A stretch of DNA of 64,000 bases from Caenimonas aquaedulcis. GTDB lineage: Bacteria > Pseudomonadota > Gammaproteobacteria > Burkholderiales > Burkholderiaceae_C. How positions within the stretch are numbered: position 1 is the stretch's first letter; each line of letters opens with the position of its first letter. Location: positions 372,001 to 436,000 of the forward strand of contig NZ_JADWYS010000001.1 in assembly GCF_015831345.1 (NCBI RefSeq), read 5' to 3'. Positions 1 to 12,140 of this stretch are shown one piece after another. The notes under the pieces were generated by a model. It was not told the DNA's origin. It saw nothing but the letters and a program-made list of their open reading frames with translations, and did not search any database. Both the position numbers and the translations under genes were made by a program.

Positions 1-60
1 GCGAAAATTCCCCGGCGATAGAATCCAGAAATTGCAATTCCAGATCGGAACCTCTTTCTA

Positions 61-570
61 ATGAAGTACTTGTCCCGCCACCTCCTGGCGATTCTGCTCG
101 GCGCTTTCGCGCTGGGTACGCAGGCGCAGGCCGAGGATTTCCGGGTCGGCTTCGTCAACACGGATCGCATCTTCCGCGAGGCCAACACGGCCAAGACCGC
201 GCAGGCGAAGCTGGAGCAGGAATTCTCCAAGCGCGAGAAGGACCTGAACGACCTGGGCAACACGCTGAAGAACGCGTCCGACAAATTCGAGCGCGAAGCG
301 CCCACGCTTTCCGAGAGCCAGCGCGCGCAGCGGCAAAAGCAGCTGGTCGACCAGGACCGCGATTTCCAGCGCAAGCGCCGCGAATTCCAGGAAGACCTCA
401 ACTCCCGCAAGAACGAGGAGTTGCAGCAGGTGCTCGAGCGCGCGAACCGCGTGGTCAAGCAGGTCGCCGAGGCCGAGAAGTACGACGTCGTCCTGCAGGA
501 AGCCGTGTACATCAACCCCAAGCACGACATCACCGACAAGGTGATCAAGGCGCTCAACTCGGCCAAGTAG
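61..570 (+). CDS. skp: Periplasmic chaperone Skp/OmpH
   Basis: This chaperone holds unfolded outer-membrane beta-barrel proteins in the periplasm and passes them to the BAM complex. The 169-residue product opens with a signal peptide (about residues 1-24, hydrophobic core [12 protein letters not shown], likely cleavage after AQA). The rest is very rich in charged residues and Gln, with a helical coiled-coil pattern at about 40-130, as in the arms of the Skp trimer. The length fits the family (160-180). A weak GGAA lies 10 nt before the ATG. It heads the conserved skp-lpxD-fabZ-lpxA-lpxB-rnhB order; bamA normally lies just upstream and is probably outside the window. Confidence 0.93.
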   Translation: MKYLSRHLLAILLGAFALGTQAQAEDFRVGFVNTDRIFREANTAKTAQAKLEQEFSKREKDLNDLGNTLKNASDKFEREAPTLSESQRAQRQKQLVDQDRDFQRKRREFQEDLNSRKNEELQQVLERANRVVKQVAEAEKYDVVLQEAVYINPKHDITDKVIKALNSAK

Positions 571-581
571 CCTCCAGTCCC

Positions 582-1550
582 GTGCAGCTTCGCCTTGGCT
601 CCATCGTTGAGGCGCTCGGCGGCGAGTTGCACGGGGACCCGCGGCGCGAGGTCGACGGGCTGGCCCCGCTCGAATCGGCCACGCCGTCGCAGCTGAGCTT
701 CCTCGGCAACGCTCGACTTCTGTCTCTTCTGCCTTCGTCGAAAGCCGGCTGCGTCATCGTCGCACCCGCGCAGTTCGAAGCGGCGCGGGCCCGCGGCGAT
801 TGCATTGTCGCGCCGCACCCCTACCTCTATTTTGCGCGGGTGACGCAGCTCTGGAAGCGCCTGTCTTCGCCGCCCGCCGGCCCCGCGATTCATCCCAGCG
901 CCGTGGTCGACCCAGAGGCCGTCGTGCATCCGACCGCGCGTATCGGCGCGCTGTGCGTCGTCGAACGTGGGGTGCACATCGGCCCGGGGACGGTGCTCAA
1001 GGCGCGCGTCACGGTGGCCGAAGGCTGCGTCATCGGTGACCGCTGCACACTGCATCCCGGCGCGGTGATCGGCGCCGACGGTTTCGGCTTCGCCCCGAAC
1101 GCGGGTGTGTGGGAAAAGATCGAACAGCTCGGCGGCGTGCGAATCGGCAACGACGTGGACATCGGCGCCAACACCTGCATCGATCGCGGCGCGCTCGCCG
1201 ACACCGTCATCGAGGACGGCGTGAAGCTCGACAACCTCATCCAGGTCGGCCATAACGTGCGCATCGGGCGCAACACCGCCATCGCCGGCTGCGCGGGTAT
1301 CGCGGGCAGCGCGAACATCGGCGCGCACTGCACGATCGGCGGCGCCGCCATGATCCTCGGCCACCTCACGCTCGCCGACGGCGTGAACATCTCCGCGGGT
1401 TCCTTCGTTTCCCGCTCCATCCTGAAGCCCGGGCACTACAGCGGCATCTTCCCCATCGACGACAATGCCAGCTGGGAAAAGAATGCCGCGACGCTCAAGC
1501 AGCTGCACAAGCTGCGCGATCGCGTCAAGGCCCTGGAGAAGAAGACATGA
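582..1550 (+). CDS. lpxD: UDP-3-O-acylglucosamine N-acyltransferase LpxD
   Basis: LpxD performs the third step of lipid A synthesis, adding an N-linked hydroxyacyl chain from acyl-ACP to UDP-3-O-acylglucosamine. The product has 322 residues: an N-terminal uridine-binding domain (1-95), a long left-handed beta helix of hexapeptide repeats (about 100-270), and a C-terminal helix rich in Lys and Leu. The expected catalytic His is H224, in the QVGHNVRIG segment. The start is GTG, 11 nt after the skp stop. The gene overlaps fabZ by 4 nt (ATGA), which suggests translational coupling. Confidence 0.96.
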   Translation: MQLRLGSIVEALGGELHGDPRREVDGLAPLESATPSQLSFLGNARLLSLLPSSKAGCVIVAPAQFEAARARGDCIVAPHPYLYFARVTQLWKRLSSPPAGPAIHPSAVVDPEAVVHPTARIGALCVVERGVHIGPGTVLKARVTVAEGCVIGDRCTLHPGAVIGADGFGFAPNAGVWEKIEQLGGVRIGNDVDIGANTCIDRGALADTVIEDGVKLDNLIQVGHNVRIGRNTAIAGCAGIAGSANIGAHCTIGGAAMILGHLTLADGVNISAGSFVSRSILKPGHYSGIFPIDDNASWEKNAATLKQLHKLRDRVKALEKKT

Positions 1551-1987
1551 TGGACATCCACGAAATCCTGAAGAAGCTGCCGCACCGATATCCGATCCTG
1601 CTCGTGGACCGTGTGCTCGAAGTCGACCCGGGCAAGCGCATCAAGGCGCTGAAGAACGTCACGATCAACGAACCGTTTTTCCTCGGTCACTTCCCGCACC
1701 GCCCGGTGATGCCGGGCGTGCTCATGCTCGAGGCGATGGCCCAGACGGCCGCGCTGCTGTCGTTCGCCGCCGAGGGCGCCGCGCCCGACAACAAGTCGGT
1801 CATCTATTTCGCCGGCATCGACGGCGCGCGCTTCAAGCGCCCGGTCGAGCCGGGCGACCAGCTGGTGATGGAAGTGACGCTGGAGCGCTCGCGCGCGGGC
1901 ATCTACAAGTTCAAGGGCGTGGCGCGGGTGGGCGACGACGTCGCCTGCGAGGCCGAGCTCATGTGCACGATGCGCACGGTGGCGTGA
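1547..1987 (+). CDS. fabZ: 3-hydroxyacyl-ACP dehydratase FabZ
   Basis: FabZ dehydrates 3-hydroxyacyl-ACP in the fatty acid elongation cycle and competes with LpxA and LpxD for the same hydroxyacyl substrates. The 146-residue protein is a single hot-dog domain. The [13 protein letters not shown] entry motif and the [17 protein letters not shown] active-site helix are present, with H48 and E62 as the catalytic pair. The start is a double ATG overlapping the lpxD stop. Its place between lpxD and lpxA is the usual proteobacterial arrangement and ties membrane lipid supply to lipid A supply. Confidence 0.97.
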   Translation: MMDIHEILKKLPHRYPILLVDRVLEVDPGKRIKALKNVTINEPFFLGHFPHRPVMPGVLMLEAMAQTAALLSFAAEGAAPDNKSVIYFAGIDGARFKRPVEPGDQLVMEVTLERSRAGIYKFKGVARVGDDVACEAELMCTMRTVA

Positions 1988-1997
1988 CGGGGCAGGC

Positions 1998-2786
1998 GTG
2001 GCGCTGATCCATCCCACGGCCGTCGTCGATCCGCAGGCGCGGATCGATGCCTCGGTGGCCATCGGGCCGTACACCGTCATCGGACCGCACGTCACCATCG
2101 GCGCCGGCACGACGGTCGGGCCGCACGCGGTCATCGAGGGGCACACCACGATCGGTCGCGACAACAGCATCTTCCAGTTCGCCTCGATCGGTGCGATCCC
2201 GCAGGACAAGAAGTACGACGGCGAACCGTGCGAACTGGTGATCGGCGACCGCAACACCATCCGCGAGTTCACCACCTTCAACATCGGCTCGCCCGGCGGC
2301 GGCGGCGTCACCCGGATCGGCGACGACAACTGGATCATGGCGTACGTGCACATCGCGCACGACTGCCAGGTCGGCAACCGCACCACGCTCGCCAACAACA
2401 CCACGCTGGGCGGCCATGTCGAGCTGGGCGACTGGGTGACGGTGGGCGGCCTGAGCGGCATCCACCAATTCGTGAAGGTGGGCCCGCACGCCATGGTCGG
2501 GTTCGCCAGCGCGGTGTCGCAGGACGTGCCGCCTTTTATGCTGGTCGACGGCAATCCGCTGGCGGTGCGCGGCATCAACGCGACGGGCCTGAAACGCCGC
2601 GACTACGATGCGCCGCGCATCGCCGTCGTGAAGCAGATGCACCGGCTGCTGTATCGCGAGGGCCGCACGCTCGAGCAGGCGCGCACAGCGATCGAGGGGC
2701 TGGCAGCTCAGTCGCCCGAGTCCGCGAAGGACGTGGCGTTGATGAGCGCTTTCCTCACGGCCGCCACCCGCGGCATCGCGCGCTGA
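1998..2786 (+). CDS. lpxA: UDP-N-acetylglucosamine O-acyltransferase LpxA
   Basis: LpxA carries out the first step of lipid A synthesis, O-acylating UDP-GlcNAc with a 3-hydroxyacyl chain from ACP. The protein has 262 residues, the family length. Residues 1-190 are hexapeptide repeats of the left-handed beta helix; the C-terminal helical part contains [17 protein letters not shown]. The catalytic His is H121 in the [14 protein letters not shown] segment. The start codon is GTG at 10 nt after fabZ. The acyl-chain length it selects cannot be read safely from sequence alone. Confidence 0.96.
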   Translation: MALIHPTAVVDPQARIDASVAIGPYTVIGPHVTIGAGTTVGPHAVIEGHTTIGRDNSIFQFASIGAIPQDKKYDGEPCELVIGDRNTIREFTTFNIGSPGGGGVTRIGDDNWIMAYVHIAHDCQVGNRTTLANNTTLGGHVELGDWVTVGGLSGIHQFVKVGPHAMVGFASAVSQDVPPFMLVDGNPLAVRGINATGLKRRDYDAPRIAVVKQMHRLLYREGRTLEQARTAIEGLAAQSPESAKDVALMSAFLTAATRGIAR

Positions 2787-2788
2787 CC

Positions 2789-3928
2789 ATGACGCCACCG
2801 CGACTCGCCATGGTCGCCGGCGAGGCGTCCGGCGACCTGCTGGCCGGTCTCTTGCTGCAAGGCTTGCATGCGCGCTGGCCCGGGCTGCGGGCGGCCGGCA
2901 TCGGCGGTCCGCAGATGCGTGTGCAGGGCTTCGAGAGCTGGTGGCCGCACGAGAAGCTGGCCGTCAGCGGGTACGTGGAAGTGCTGCGCCATTACCGGGA
3001 ACTCGTCGGCATCCGCAATCGCCTGCGCGAGCGGCTGCTGCAGGAGCCGCCCGATCTTTTCGTCGGCGTCGATGCGCCGGATTTCAACCTCGACCTGGAG
3101 GCGGCGTTGAAGCAGCGCGGCATCCGGACCGTGCACTTCGTCTGCCCCTCGATCTGGGCATGGCGCCCCGAGCGCGCGGAGAAACTGCGGGCCAGTGCGG
3201 ATCACGTGCTGTGCCTTTTCCCCTTCGAGCCCGAATTGCTCGCCTCGCACGGCATCGCGTCGACCTACGTCGGTCACCCGCTGGCCGGCGTGATTCCGAT
3301 GGAGCCGGACAAGTCTGCGGCACGGCAGGCGCTGGGGATCGGGCCGGCCGAGGAAGTTCTCGCCATCCTTCCGGGCAGCCGCGCGTCAGAGATCGCGCAC
3401 ATGGCGCCGCGATTTTTCGGGGCCGCCGTGCTGTTGCGAAAATCCCGCCCCGGCCTGCGCTTCCTGGTTCCCGCGGCGCCCGGCCGGCGGGACGGCATCG
3501 AGAAGGCTGTGCGGGCGTCCAGGCTGGACGGCCAGGTCCGGATCGTGGACGGCCAGTCCCACGCCGTGCTGGCCGCCTGCGACCTCGTGCTGGTGGCGAG
3601 CGGCACGGCGACGCTGGAGGCGGCCCTGTTCAAGCGCCCGATGGTCATCGCCTATGCGGTGAACTGGCTCACCCACCGCATCATGCGGCCGCGCCAACTG
3701 CAGCCCTGGGTCGGCCTGCCCAACATCCTCTGCGGCGAATTCGTGGTGCCGGAGTTGCTCCAGCACGACGCCAATCCCGACGCGCTTGCTGCGGCGCTGC
3801 TCGATTGGCTGCAGTCCCCTGACACAATGGCGGCCGTACAGGAGAAATTCCGGGCGCTGCATCTTGTCTTGCGGCGCGACACCCCGCGACTTGCCAGCGA
3901 TGCCATCCAAAAAGTTCTCGAAGGCTGA
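2789..3928 (+). CDS. lpxB: Lipid A disaccharide synthase LpxB
   Basis: LpxB joins UDP-2,3-diacylglucosamine and lipid X into the lipid A disaccharide, as a peripheral inner-membrane GT19 glycosyltransferase. The 379-residue product begins with [20 protein letters not shown], the family's N-terminal glycine-rich signature. [13 protein letters not shown] and LPGSRASEI are further family motifs. The ATG lies 2 nt after the lpxA stop; the reading frame is open far upstream, but that extension runs inside lpxA and lacks family homology. The gene overlaps the start of rnhB by 29 nt. Confidence 0.95.
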   Translation: MTPPRLAMVAGEASGDLLAGLLLQGLHARWPGLRAAGIGGPQMRVQGFESWWPHEKLAVSGYVEVLRHYRELVGIRNRLRERLLQEPPDLFVGVDAPDFNLDLEAALKQRGIRTVHFVCPSIWAWRPERAEKLRASADHVLCLFPFEPELLASHGIASTYVGHPLAGVIPMEPDKSAARQALGIGPAEEVLAILPGSRASEIAHMAPRFFGAAVLLRKSRPGLRFLVPAAPGRRDGIEKAVRASRLDGQVRIVDGQSHAVLAACDLVLVASGTATLEAALFKRPMVIAYAVNWLTHRIMRPRQLQPWVGLPNILCGEFVVPELLQHDANPDALAAALLDWLQSPDTMAAVQEKFRALHLVLRRDTPRLASDAIQKVLEG

Positions 3929-4553
3929 ACAGGCCCGCCTCCAATGGGATCCCGTGGGCCTGATGGCCGGCGTCGATGAAGCAGGGCGCGGGCCCCTGGC
4001 CGGCCCGGTGGTCGCCGCCGCCGTCATCCTGGACGACAGCAAACGCATCCGCGGCCTGGCCGATTCCAAGGTCCTCACCCCGCTGCAGCGCGACCGTCTC
4101 TACGACCAGATCCGCGAGAAGGCCCTGTGCTGCTCCGTCGCGCAGGCCACGGTGGACGAGATCGACACGCTGAACATCCTGCACGCGACGATGCTTGCGA
4201 TGAAGCGCGCGGTCGAAGGGCTTCGGCTGAAGCCCGCGAAAGTGCTGGTGGACGGCAACCGCCTCCCGACCATCGACGTCCTCGCCGAGGCCGTGATCGG
4301 GGGCGACGCCACGGTGCGCTCGATATCCGCCGCGTCCATCCTCGCGAAGGTGCATCGCGACCGCCTGCTGAAAGACCTGCACGAGGAATTTCCGCAGTAC
4401 GGCTTCGCCTCGCACAAGGGCTACGGCACGCCGGAACACCTGGAAGCGCTGCGCCTGCACGGCGCGTGCCGGCATCACCGCAAGTTCTTCGGTCCTGTCG
4501 CCGCGACCTTCATGACGCCGGACGGGCACACCATCGTCCTGGCGGATTCGTGA
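3900..4553 (+). CDS. rnhB: Ribonuclease HII
   Basis: RNase HII cleaves RNA in RNA-DNA hybrids and starts removal of single ribonucleotides from DNA. The 217-residue protein shows the [15 protein letters not shown] motif near the N terminus, with acidic residues D26 and E27. GLADSK and the [10 protein letters not shown] segment follow, completing the metal-binding set. I chose the ATG that gives [11 protein letters not shown], which overlaps the end of lpxB by 29 nt; this position after lpxB is typical of betaproteobacteria. A longer in-frame start upstream would only add lpxB shadow sequence. Confidence 0.94.
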   Translation: MPSKKFSKAEQARLQWDPVGLMAGVDEAGRGPLAGPVVAAAVILDDSKRIRGLADSKVLTPLQRDRLYDQIREKALCCSVAQATVDEIDTLNILHATMLAMKRAVEGLRLKPAKVLVDGNRLPTIDVLAEAVIGGDATVRSISAASILAKVHRDRLLKDLHEEFPQYGFASHKGYGTPEHLEALRLHGACRHHRKFFGPVAATFMTPDGHTIVLADS

Positions 4554-5335
4554 CCACCAGCGGCCCCCAGCTCATCAGTTCTCGCGACAACGCCTGGCTG
4601 AAGGACCTGCGGCGCCTTGCGCAGGACGCGGGCGCGTGGCGCAAGCAGCGCCAGGTCTGGCTGGAAGGCGATCACCTCTGCCGGGCGGCGCTCGCTCGGG
4701 GCGTGAAGCCCGCCACCGGCGTGTTCACCGAGTCAGCATGGTCCTTGGCGGACGCGTCGCTTGCGTCGGCCGCGCCACGCAACGTCGTCCTGCCTGCTGC
4801 GCTCTTCTCCGGCATCAGCGGCCTCGAGTCGCCGGCTTCGATCGGCTTCGTGCTGGCCCTGCCGGATGAACCTGCGCTGGCGCCCATGGCGCCCACTGTC
4901 GTGCTCGATCGGGTCCAGGACGCGGGCAACGTCGGGGCGATCCTGCGCTGCGCGTCCGCTTTCGGGTTCACGCAGGTGGTGGCGCTCAAGGGCACGGCGG
5001 CGTTGTGGAGCCCGAAGGTCCTGCGCGCGGGCATGGGCGCGCATTTCGGGCTGTCGCTCATCGATGCCGCCGATCCCTCGGTGCTCGACAAGCTTGCAGT
5101 GCCCATCCTGACGACGAGTTCCCACCAGGGCGGCCTGCTGCACCAGCAGCAATTGCCATGGCCTTGCGCGTGGGCGTTCGGCCACGAGGGGCAGGGCGTC
5201 GGCGATGACGTCGCCTCCCGCGCTTCGGCGGCGGTGCGGATCGTCCAGCCGGGCGGGGAGGAATCCCTGAATGTCGCCACGGCTGCAGCCATTTGCCTGC
5301 ACGCGAGCGCGGCCGCCGCGCCCGCAAGGTTATAA
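4550..5335 (+). CDS. SpoU/TrmH-family RNA 2'-O-methyltransferase
   Basis: This is a predicted SAM-dependent 2'-O-ribose methyltransferase of the SPOUT superfamily, acting on rRNA or tRNA (RlmB/TsnR-like). The 261-residue protein has an N-terminal substrate-binding domain (1-100) and a C-terminal knotted domain. That domain carries the N-x-G motif ([18 protein letters not shown]), the FGHEGQGV motif and the [14 protein letters not shown] motif. The start is GTG, overlapping the rnhB stop by 4 nt. The target nucleotide cannot be read from sequence. A TATAAT overlaps its stop codon and probably serves carA. Confidence 0.85.
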   Translation: MTTSGPQLISSRDNAWLKDLRRLAQDAGAWRKQRQVWLEGDHLCRAALARGVKPATGVFTESAWSLADASLASAAPRNVVLPAALFSGISGLESPASIGFVLALPDEPALAPMAPTVVLDRVQDAGNVGAILRCASAFGFTQVVALKGTAALWSPKVLRAGMGAHFGLSLIDAADPSVLDKLAVPILTTSSHQGGLLHQQQLPWPCAWAFGHEGQGVGDDVASRASAAVRIVQPGGEESLNVATAAAICLHASAAAAPARL

Positions 5336-5336
5336 T
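5331..5336 (+). promoter_or_regulatory. Candidate carA -10 element
   Basis: A perfect TATAAT overlaps the stop of the upstream methylase, about 125 nt before the carA GTG. The sequence 17 nt upstream is GC-rich with no good -35 hexamer, so this would be a weak or activator-dependent promoter. Within the leader, GTACGCC (5361-5367) is the reverse complement of GGCGTAC (5431-5437), which could form a long-range stem. Confidence 0.35.
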
Positions 5337-5460
5337 CAAGGGCTTTCCCGCAAACCCCCCGTACGCCTAGCGCAATCCAGCCACTCCCTGAACAAAGCAA
5401 GCAAACAAGAGCCGCTCTTGGTTGCGTTTGGGCGTACCCGTCACCATCACGGAGAACCCA

Positions 5461-6636
5461 GTGCTTTTGTCTCGACAGGGAACCGCCCCGACCGCCATCC
5501 TGGCGCTTGCAGACGGCACGGTCTTTATCGGCAACTCGATCGGAGCCCCCGGCTCCACCACCGGCGAAGTCGTGTTCAACACGGCGATCACCGGTTACCA
5601 GGAAATCCTCACCGACCCCAGCTACTGCCAGCAGATCGTGACGCTCACGTATCCGCATATCGGCAACTACGGGGTCAACGAGGAGGACGTCGAAGCCGGC
5701 AAGGTCCATGCCGCGGGCCTCATCATCCGCGACCTTCCGCTGGTCGCGTCCAACTTCCGCACCAGCCAGACCCTCAGCGACTATCTGCTCGCGCAGGGCA
5801 CCGTGGCCATCGCGAACATCGACACGCGCAAGCTGACGCGGCTGCTGCGCAACAAGGGCGCGCAAAACGGTTGCATCACCGCGCTGGCCGCGGGTGAGCA
5901 GGCCACGCCCGATGCGATCGCGCGCGCGACGGCCGCGGCGCGCGGCGCGCCGGCCATGAGCGGGCTGGACCTGGCGAAGGTGGTGTCTGTCACCAAGCCC
6001 TACGACTGGACACAAAGCGAATGGGTGCTGGGCTCCGGCTACGGGGAGCAGAAGGATGCGAAGTACCACGTCGTCGCGTTCGACTACGGCGTGAAGAAGA
6101 ACATCCTGCGCATGCTGGCCGAGCGCGGCTGCAAGGTCACGGTGGTGCCGGCGCAGACCCCCGCGTCCGAAGTGAAAAAGCTCAAGCCGGACGGCGTGTT
6201 CCTCTCCAACGGCCCGGGCGACCCGGAGCCGTGCGACTACGCCATCGCCGCGACGCGCGAGCTGATCGAGGAAGGCTACCCGACCTTCGGCATCTGCCTG
6301 GGCCACCAGATCATGGCGCTCGCTTCGGGCGCCAAGACCTTCAAGATGAAATTCGGCCACCACGGCGCGAACCATCCCGTGAAGGACCTCGACAACGGCC
6401 GCGTGAGCATCACCAGCCAGAACCACGGCTTCGCGGTGGACGAGAAGACGCTGCCCGCGAACCTGCGGCCCACGCATGTGAGCCTGTTCGACGGCACGCT
6501 GCAGGGCCTTGCCCGCACCGACAAGCCTGCGTTCTGCTTCCAGGGCCACCCGGAAGCCTCGCCCGGCCCGCACGACATCGGCTACCTCTTCGACCGGTTC
6601 ACCGGGTTGATGGACCAGGCCGGGGAGAAAAAGTAA
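5461..6636 (+). CDS. carA: Carbamoyl phosphate synthase, small (glutaminase) subunit
   Basis: CarA hydrolyses glutamine and channels ammonia to CarB for carbamoyl phosphate, the precursor of arginine and pyrimidines. The 391-residue product has the N-terminal CPSase small-chain domain and a C-terminal class I glutamine amidotransferase. The nucleophile is C279 in FGICLGHQ, with H363 and E365 in the GHPE motif. The GTG start is preferred because a GGAG lies 8 nt upstream; a TTG farther upstream has no ribosome-binding site. The gene abuts carB directly. Confidence 0.96.
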   Translation: MLLSRQGTAPTAILALADGTVFIGNSIGAPGSTTGEVVFNTAITGYQEILTDPSYCQQIVTLTYPHIGNYGVNEEDVEAGKVHAAGLIIRDLPLVASNFRTSQTLSDYLLAQGTVAIANIDTRKLTRLLRNKGAQNGCITALAAGEQATPDAIARATAAARGAPAMSGLDLAKVVSVTKPYDWTQSEWVLGSGYGEQKDAKYHVVAFDYGVKKNILRMLAERGCKVTVVPAQTPASEVKKLKPDGVFLSNGPGDPEPCDYAIAATRELIEEGYPTFGICLGHQIMALASGAKTFKMKFGHHGANHPVKDLDNGRVSITSQNHGFAVDEKTLPANLRPTHVSLFDGTLQGLARTDKPAFCFQGHPEASPGPHDIGYLFDRFTGLMDQAGEKK

Positions 6637-9867
<3,231 letters not shown>

Positions 9868-9885
9868 TCCAGCCATTCCAAGAAC

Positions 9886-9917
9886 AAACCGCCGGTCGGC
9901 AACGCTCGGCGGTTTTG
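9886..9917 (+). terminator. Intrinsic terminator after carB
   Basis: AAACCGCC (9886-9893) pairs with GGCGGTTT (9908-9915), followed by a short T-rich tract. It lies 18 nt past the carB stop and 22 nt before greA, so it likely ends or attenuates carAB transcription. The loop is 14 nt, so stability is moderate. Confidence 0.6.
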
Positions 9918-9939
9918 CTTTTATCCAACACACTGCACC

Positions 9940-10416
9940 ATGGCCACCATCCCCCTCACCACGCGCGGCTTCGAGAAGCTCAAGGCCGAACTGCACAAGC
10001 TCAAGACCGTGGACCGCCCCTGGGTGATCAACGCGATCGCCGAGGCGCGTGCCCAGGGCGATCTCTCGGAAAACGCCGAATACGAAGCCGCAAAGGATCG
10101 CCAGGGCTTCATCGAAGGCCGCATCCAGGAGATCGACAGCAAACTGTCGGCCGCCCAGGTCATCGATCCGTCGGCCGTCGATGCGAACGGGAAGGTGGTC
10201 TTCGGCGCGACCGTCGACCTCGAGGAAGAGGACACCGGCGAGAAGGTGACCTACCAGATCGTGGGCGAGGACGAGGCCGACCTGAAGCAGGGGCTCATCA
10301 ACATCTCCAGCCCGATCGCGCGCGCGCTGATCGGCAAGGAGGAGGGCGACACGGCCGAAGTGCAGGCGCCCGGCGGCGTCAAGCGCTACGAGATCGTCGC
10401 GGTCCGCTACCTGTGA
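9940..10416 (+). CDS. greA: Transcription elongation factor GreA
   Basis: GreA enters the RNA polymerase secondary channel and stimulates cleavage of backtracked RNA. The 158-residue protein has the family layout. The N-terminal antiparallel coiled coil (about 1-75) carries the acidic tip GDLSENAEYEAAK, and the C-terminal FKBP-like domain ends in VQAPGGVKRYEIVAVRYL. It follows the carB terminator, so it probably has its own promoter in the 70-nt gap. Its stop overlaps the GTG of the next gene by 3 nt. Confidence 0.96.
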   Translation: MATIPLTTRGFEKLKAELHKLKTVDRPWVINAIAEARAQGDLSENAEYEAAKDRQGFIEGRIQEIDSKLSAAQVIDPSAVDANGKVVFGATVDLEEEDTGEKVTYQIVGEDEADLKQGLINISSPIARALIGKEEGDTAEVQAPGGVKRYEIVAVRYL

Positions 10417-10844
10417 ACCTGCGGGCGCGCGTCCCGGTGTTCGCCGCGGCGCTGTGGTGGGGCTCGCTCACAGCGGTCGGTTTCCTCGTCGTGCCTTTGC
10501 TCTTCAACGTGCTTCCCACGCCGGCGATGGCGGGCCAGACCGCCGCGAGGCTTTTCAGCGGCCAGACCTGGCTCAGCATTGCCTGCGGTGTGCTCGTGAT
10601 GATGGCGTCGCGCCCGCGGGATGGCGAGGCTCGCATGGGTTGGGCTGGCGGGGTGCTGGTGTACGTCTTTGCCGGGGTGCTGCTGGCGCTCCTCGTGGAA
10701 TTCGCCGTGGCGCCGCGCATCGTGGCGCGGGAGAACCTGGCGCTCTGGCATGGGCTGGGCAGCGCGATGTACCTGGCGCAATGGTTGTGCGCCGGCGTGG
10801 CGCTCTGGAAACTGACCTCGCTCAGGTCATCCGGCCCTTCTTGA
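10413..10844 (+). CDS. DUF4149 membrane protein
   Basis: This small integral membrane protein of 143 residues has unknown function. Four hydrophobic segments are visible: RVPVFAAALWWGSLTAVGFL, LSIACGVLVMMAS, GWAGGVLVYVFAGVLLALLVEF and GSAMYLAQWLCAGVALW. This matches the DUF4149 family, often found after greA in betaproteobacteria. The GTG start overlaps the greA stop, implying co-translation. Its 3' end overlaps the convergent yhbY gene by 23 nt. No catalytic motif is evident. Confidence 0.8.
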   Translation: MNLRARVPVFAAALWWGSLTAVGFLVVPLLFNVLPTPAMAGQTAARLFSGQTWLSIACGVLVMMASRPRDGEARMGWAGGVLVYVFAGVLLALLVEFAVAPRIVARENLALWHGLGSAMYLAQWLCAGVALWKLTSLRSSGPS

Positions 10845-11298
10845 TCGATTTCTGCTTGGGCGGCTTGGCGCGCTTCACCTGCCCGCCGGGCGTGAGGCGC
10901 TGGTTGCCCAGCACGCGCAAGGTCTTGACTTCCGGCCGCTGGCCGCCCCGCGAGCTGTACTTCAGCACCTTGAAGTCCTTGGGCGCGGCCTTGCGGTCCT
11001 CGTCCACGGGCTTGACCTTTTCCGGCTTGGGGCGCCACAGCACCAGGAGCTTGCCGATGTGCTGGATGGGGGCCGCATTGAGGCTGTCGGCGAGTTCCAG
11101 GTAGACCGCCTCGCGTGCCGCCCGGTCGTCGCCCTGCACGCGGATCTTGATGAGCCCGTGGGCGTTCAGGGCGGCGTCCGCCTCTTTCTTGACGGCGGGG
11201 GTGAGTCCGTCGTTGCCGATCATCACGACGGGGTCGAGATGGTGGGCGTCGGCGCGGTGCGCCTTGCGTTCGGCGATGGTGAGTTGTATGGCGGGCAT
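10822..11298 (-). CDS. yhbY: YhbY-type CRM-domain RNA-binding protein
   Basis: This is a ribosome-assembly-associated RNA-binding protein with a single CRM domain. The 158 residues start MPAIQLTIAERKAHRADAHH; the GNDGLTPAVKKEADAALNAHGLIKIRV region is the CRM core with the IF3-like fold. After about residue 97 the chain becomes basic and low-complexity (KPPKQKSIKKGRMT), longer than the roughly 97-residue E. coli protein, as in many betaproteobacteria. It is divergent from rlmE, another 50S-maturation gene, with start codons only 23 nt apart, so the promoters overlap. A start 8 codons upstream is possible but lies inside that gap. Confidence 0.88.
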   Translation of the reverse strand: MPAIQLTIAERKAHRADAHHLDPVVMIGNDGLTPAVKKEADAALNAHGLIKIRVQGDDRAAREAVYLELADSLNAAPIQHIGKLLVLWRPKPEKVKPVDEDRKAAPKDFKVLKYSSRGGQRPEVKTLRVLGNQRLTPGGQVKRAKPPKQKSIKKGRMT

Positions 11299-11321
11299 GA
11301 ACGTATTATCCGAGAACGGCA

Positions 11322-12005
11322 ATGAAGAAATCCAAGAGCAAGAAGGTCAATCGCGCGTGGCTGAACGACCACATGAACGACCCGTACGTGAAGATGGCCC
11401 AGAAAGAGGGCTATCGCGCGCGCGCGGCGTTCAAGCTCAAGGAGATCGACGAGACGCTCGGGCTGGTCAAGCCCGGGCACCTCGTCGTGGATCTGGGCTC
11501 CACGCCCGGGGCGTGGAGCCAGTACCTGCGCCGAAAGATGGCGCCGGAGGGCGCGGCCTCCGGGCAGCTCAACGGCACGATCGTCGCGCTGGACATCCTG
11601 CCCATGGAGCCCGTGGAAGGCGTCACTTTCCTGCAGGGCGACTTTCGTGAACCCGAGGTGCTCGCCCGCCTGGTCGATGCCGTGGGGGGCCGGAAGGCAG
11701 ACATCGTCGTGTCCGACATGGCGCCCAACCTGTCGGGCATCGAGTCGGCGGATTCTGCTCGAATTGCCCACCTCGTCGAACTTGCGATCGAATTCGCGGT
11801 CAACCACATGAAGCCCGAGGGAACGCTGGTCACCAAGGTCTTTCACGGCAGCGGCTACAGCCAGCTCGTCAAGCTCTTCAAGGAAACCTTCCGCACCGTC
11901 AAGCCGATGAAGCCAAAGGCGTCGCGGGACCGGTCCTCCGAGACCTTTCTCGTGGGGATCGGTTTGAAGCCGGGCGTCAAGGCCCCTGGGGCGACGAATC
12001 CGTGA
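11322..12005 (+). CDS. rlmE: 23S rRNA 2'-O-ribose U2552 methyltransferase RlmE
   Basis: RlmE methylates U2552 of 23S rRNA in a late step of 50S assembly. The 227-residue protein has the FtsJ fold: SAM loop [14 protein letters not shown], catalytic Asp in SDMAPNLSG, and catalytic Lys in LVTKVFHG. The N terminus is strongly basic ([13 protein letters not shown]), fitting rRNA contact. It lies directly upstream of ftsH, as in many proteobacteria, and is divergent from yhbY. The ATG is 23 nt from the yhbY start. Confidence 0.95.
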   Translation: MKKSKSKKVNRAWLNDHMNDPYVKMAQKEGYRARAAFKLKEIDETLGLVKPGHLVVDLGSTPGAWSQYLRRKMAPEGAASGQLNGTIVALDILPMEPVEGVTFLQGDFREPEVLARLVDAVGGRKADIVVSDMAPNLSGIESADSARIAHLVELAIEFAVNHMKPEGTLVTKVFHGSGYSQLVKLFKETFRTVKPMKPKASRDRSSETFLVGIGLKPGVKAPGATNP

Positions 12006-12140
12006 ATTGCCCCTGAAATCGCCCTGCAGGCTATAGGCCGCGTAGCGAAAATACATCATTGCCCAGCTTGAAACCCCTAGAATGGGCAGCAAGTACGCCG
12101 GACGGCCCTTGGGGCGCCCGCCAACATCTCCGGAGACGCA

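Noticed and set aside
12067..12083. Possible sigma-32 promoter (CTTGAAA) before ftsH
   Set aside because: The CCCC-type -10 follows directly instead of at 13-17 nt, so the spacing is wrong.
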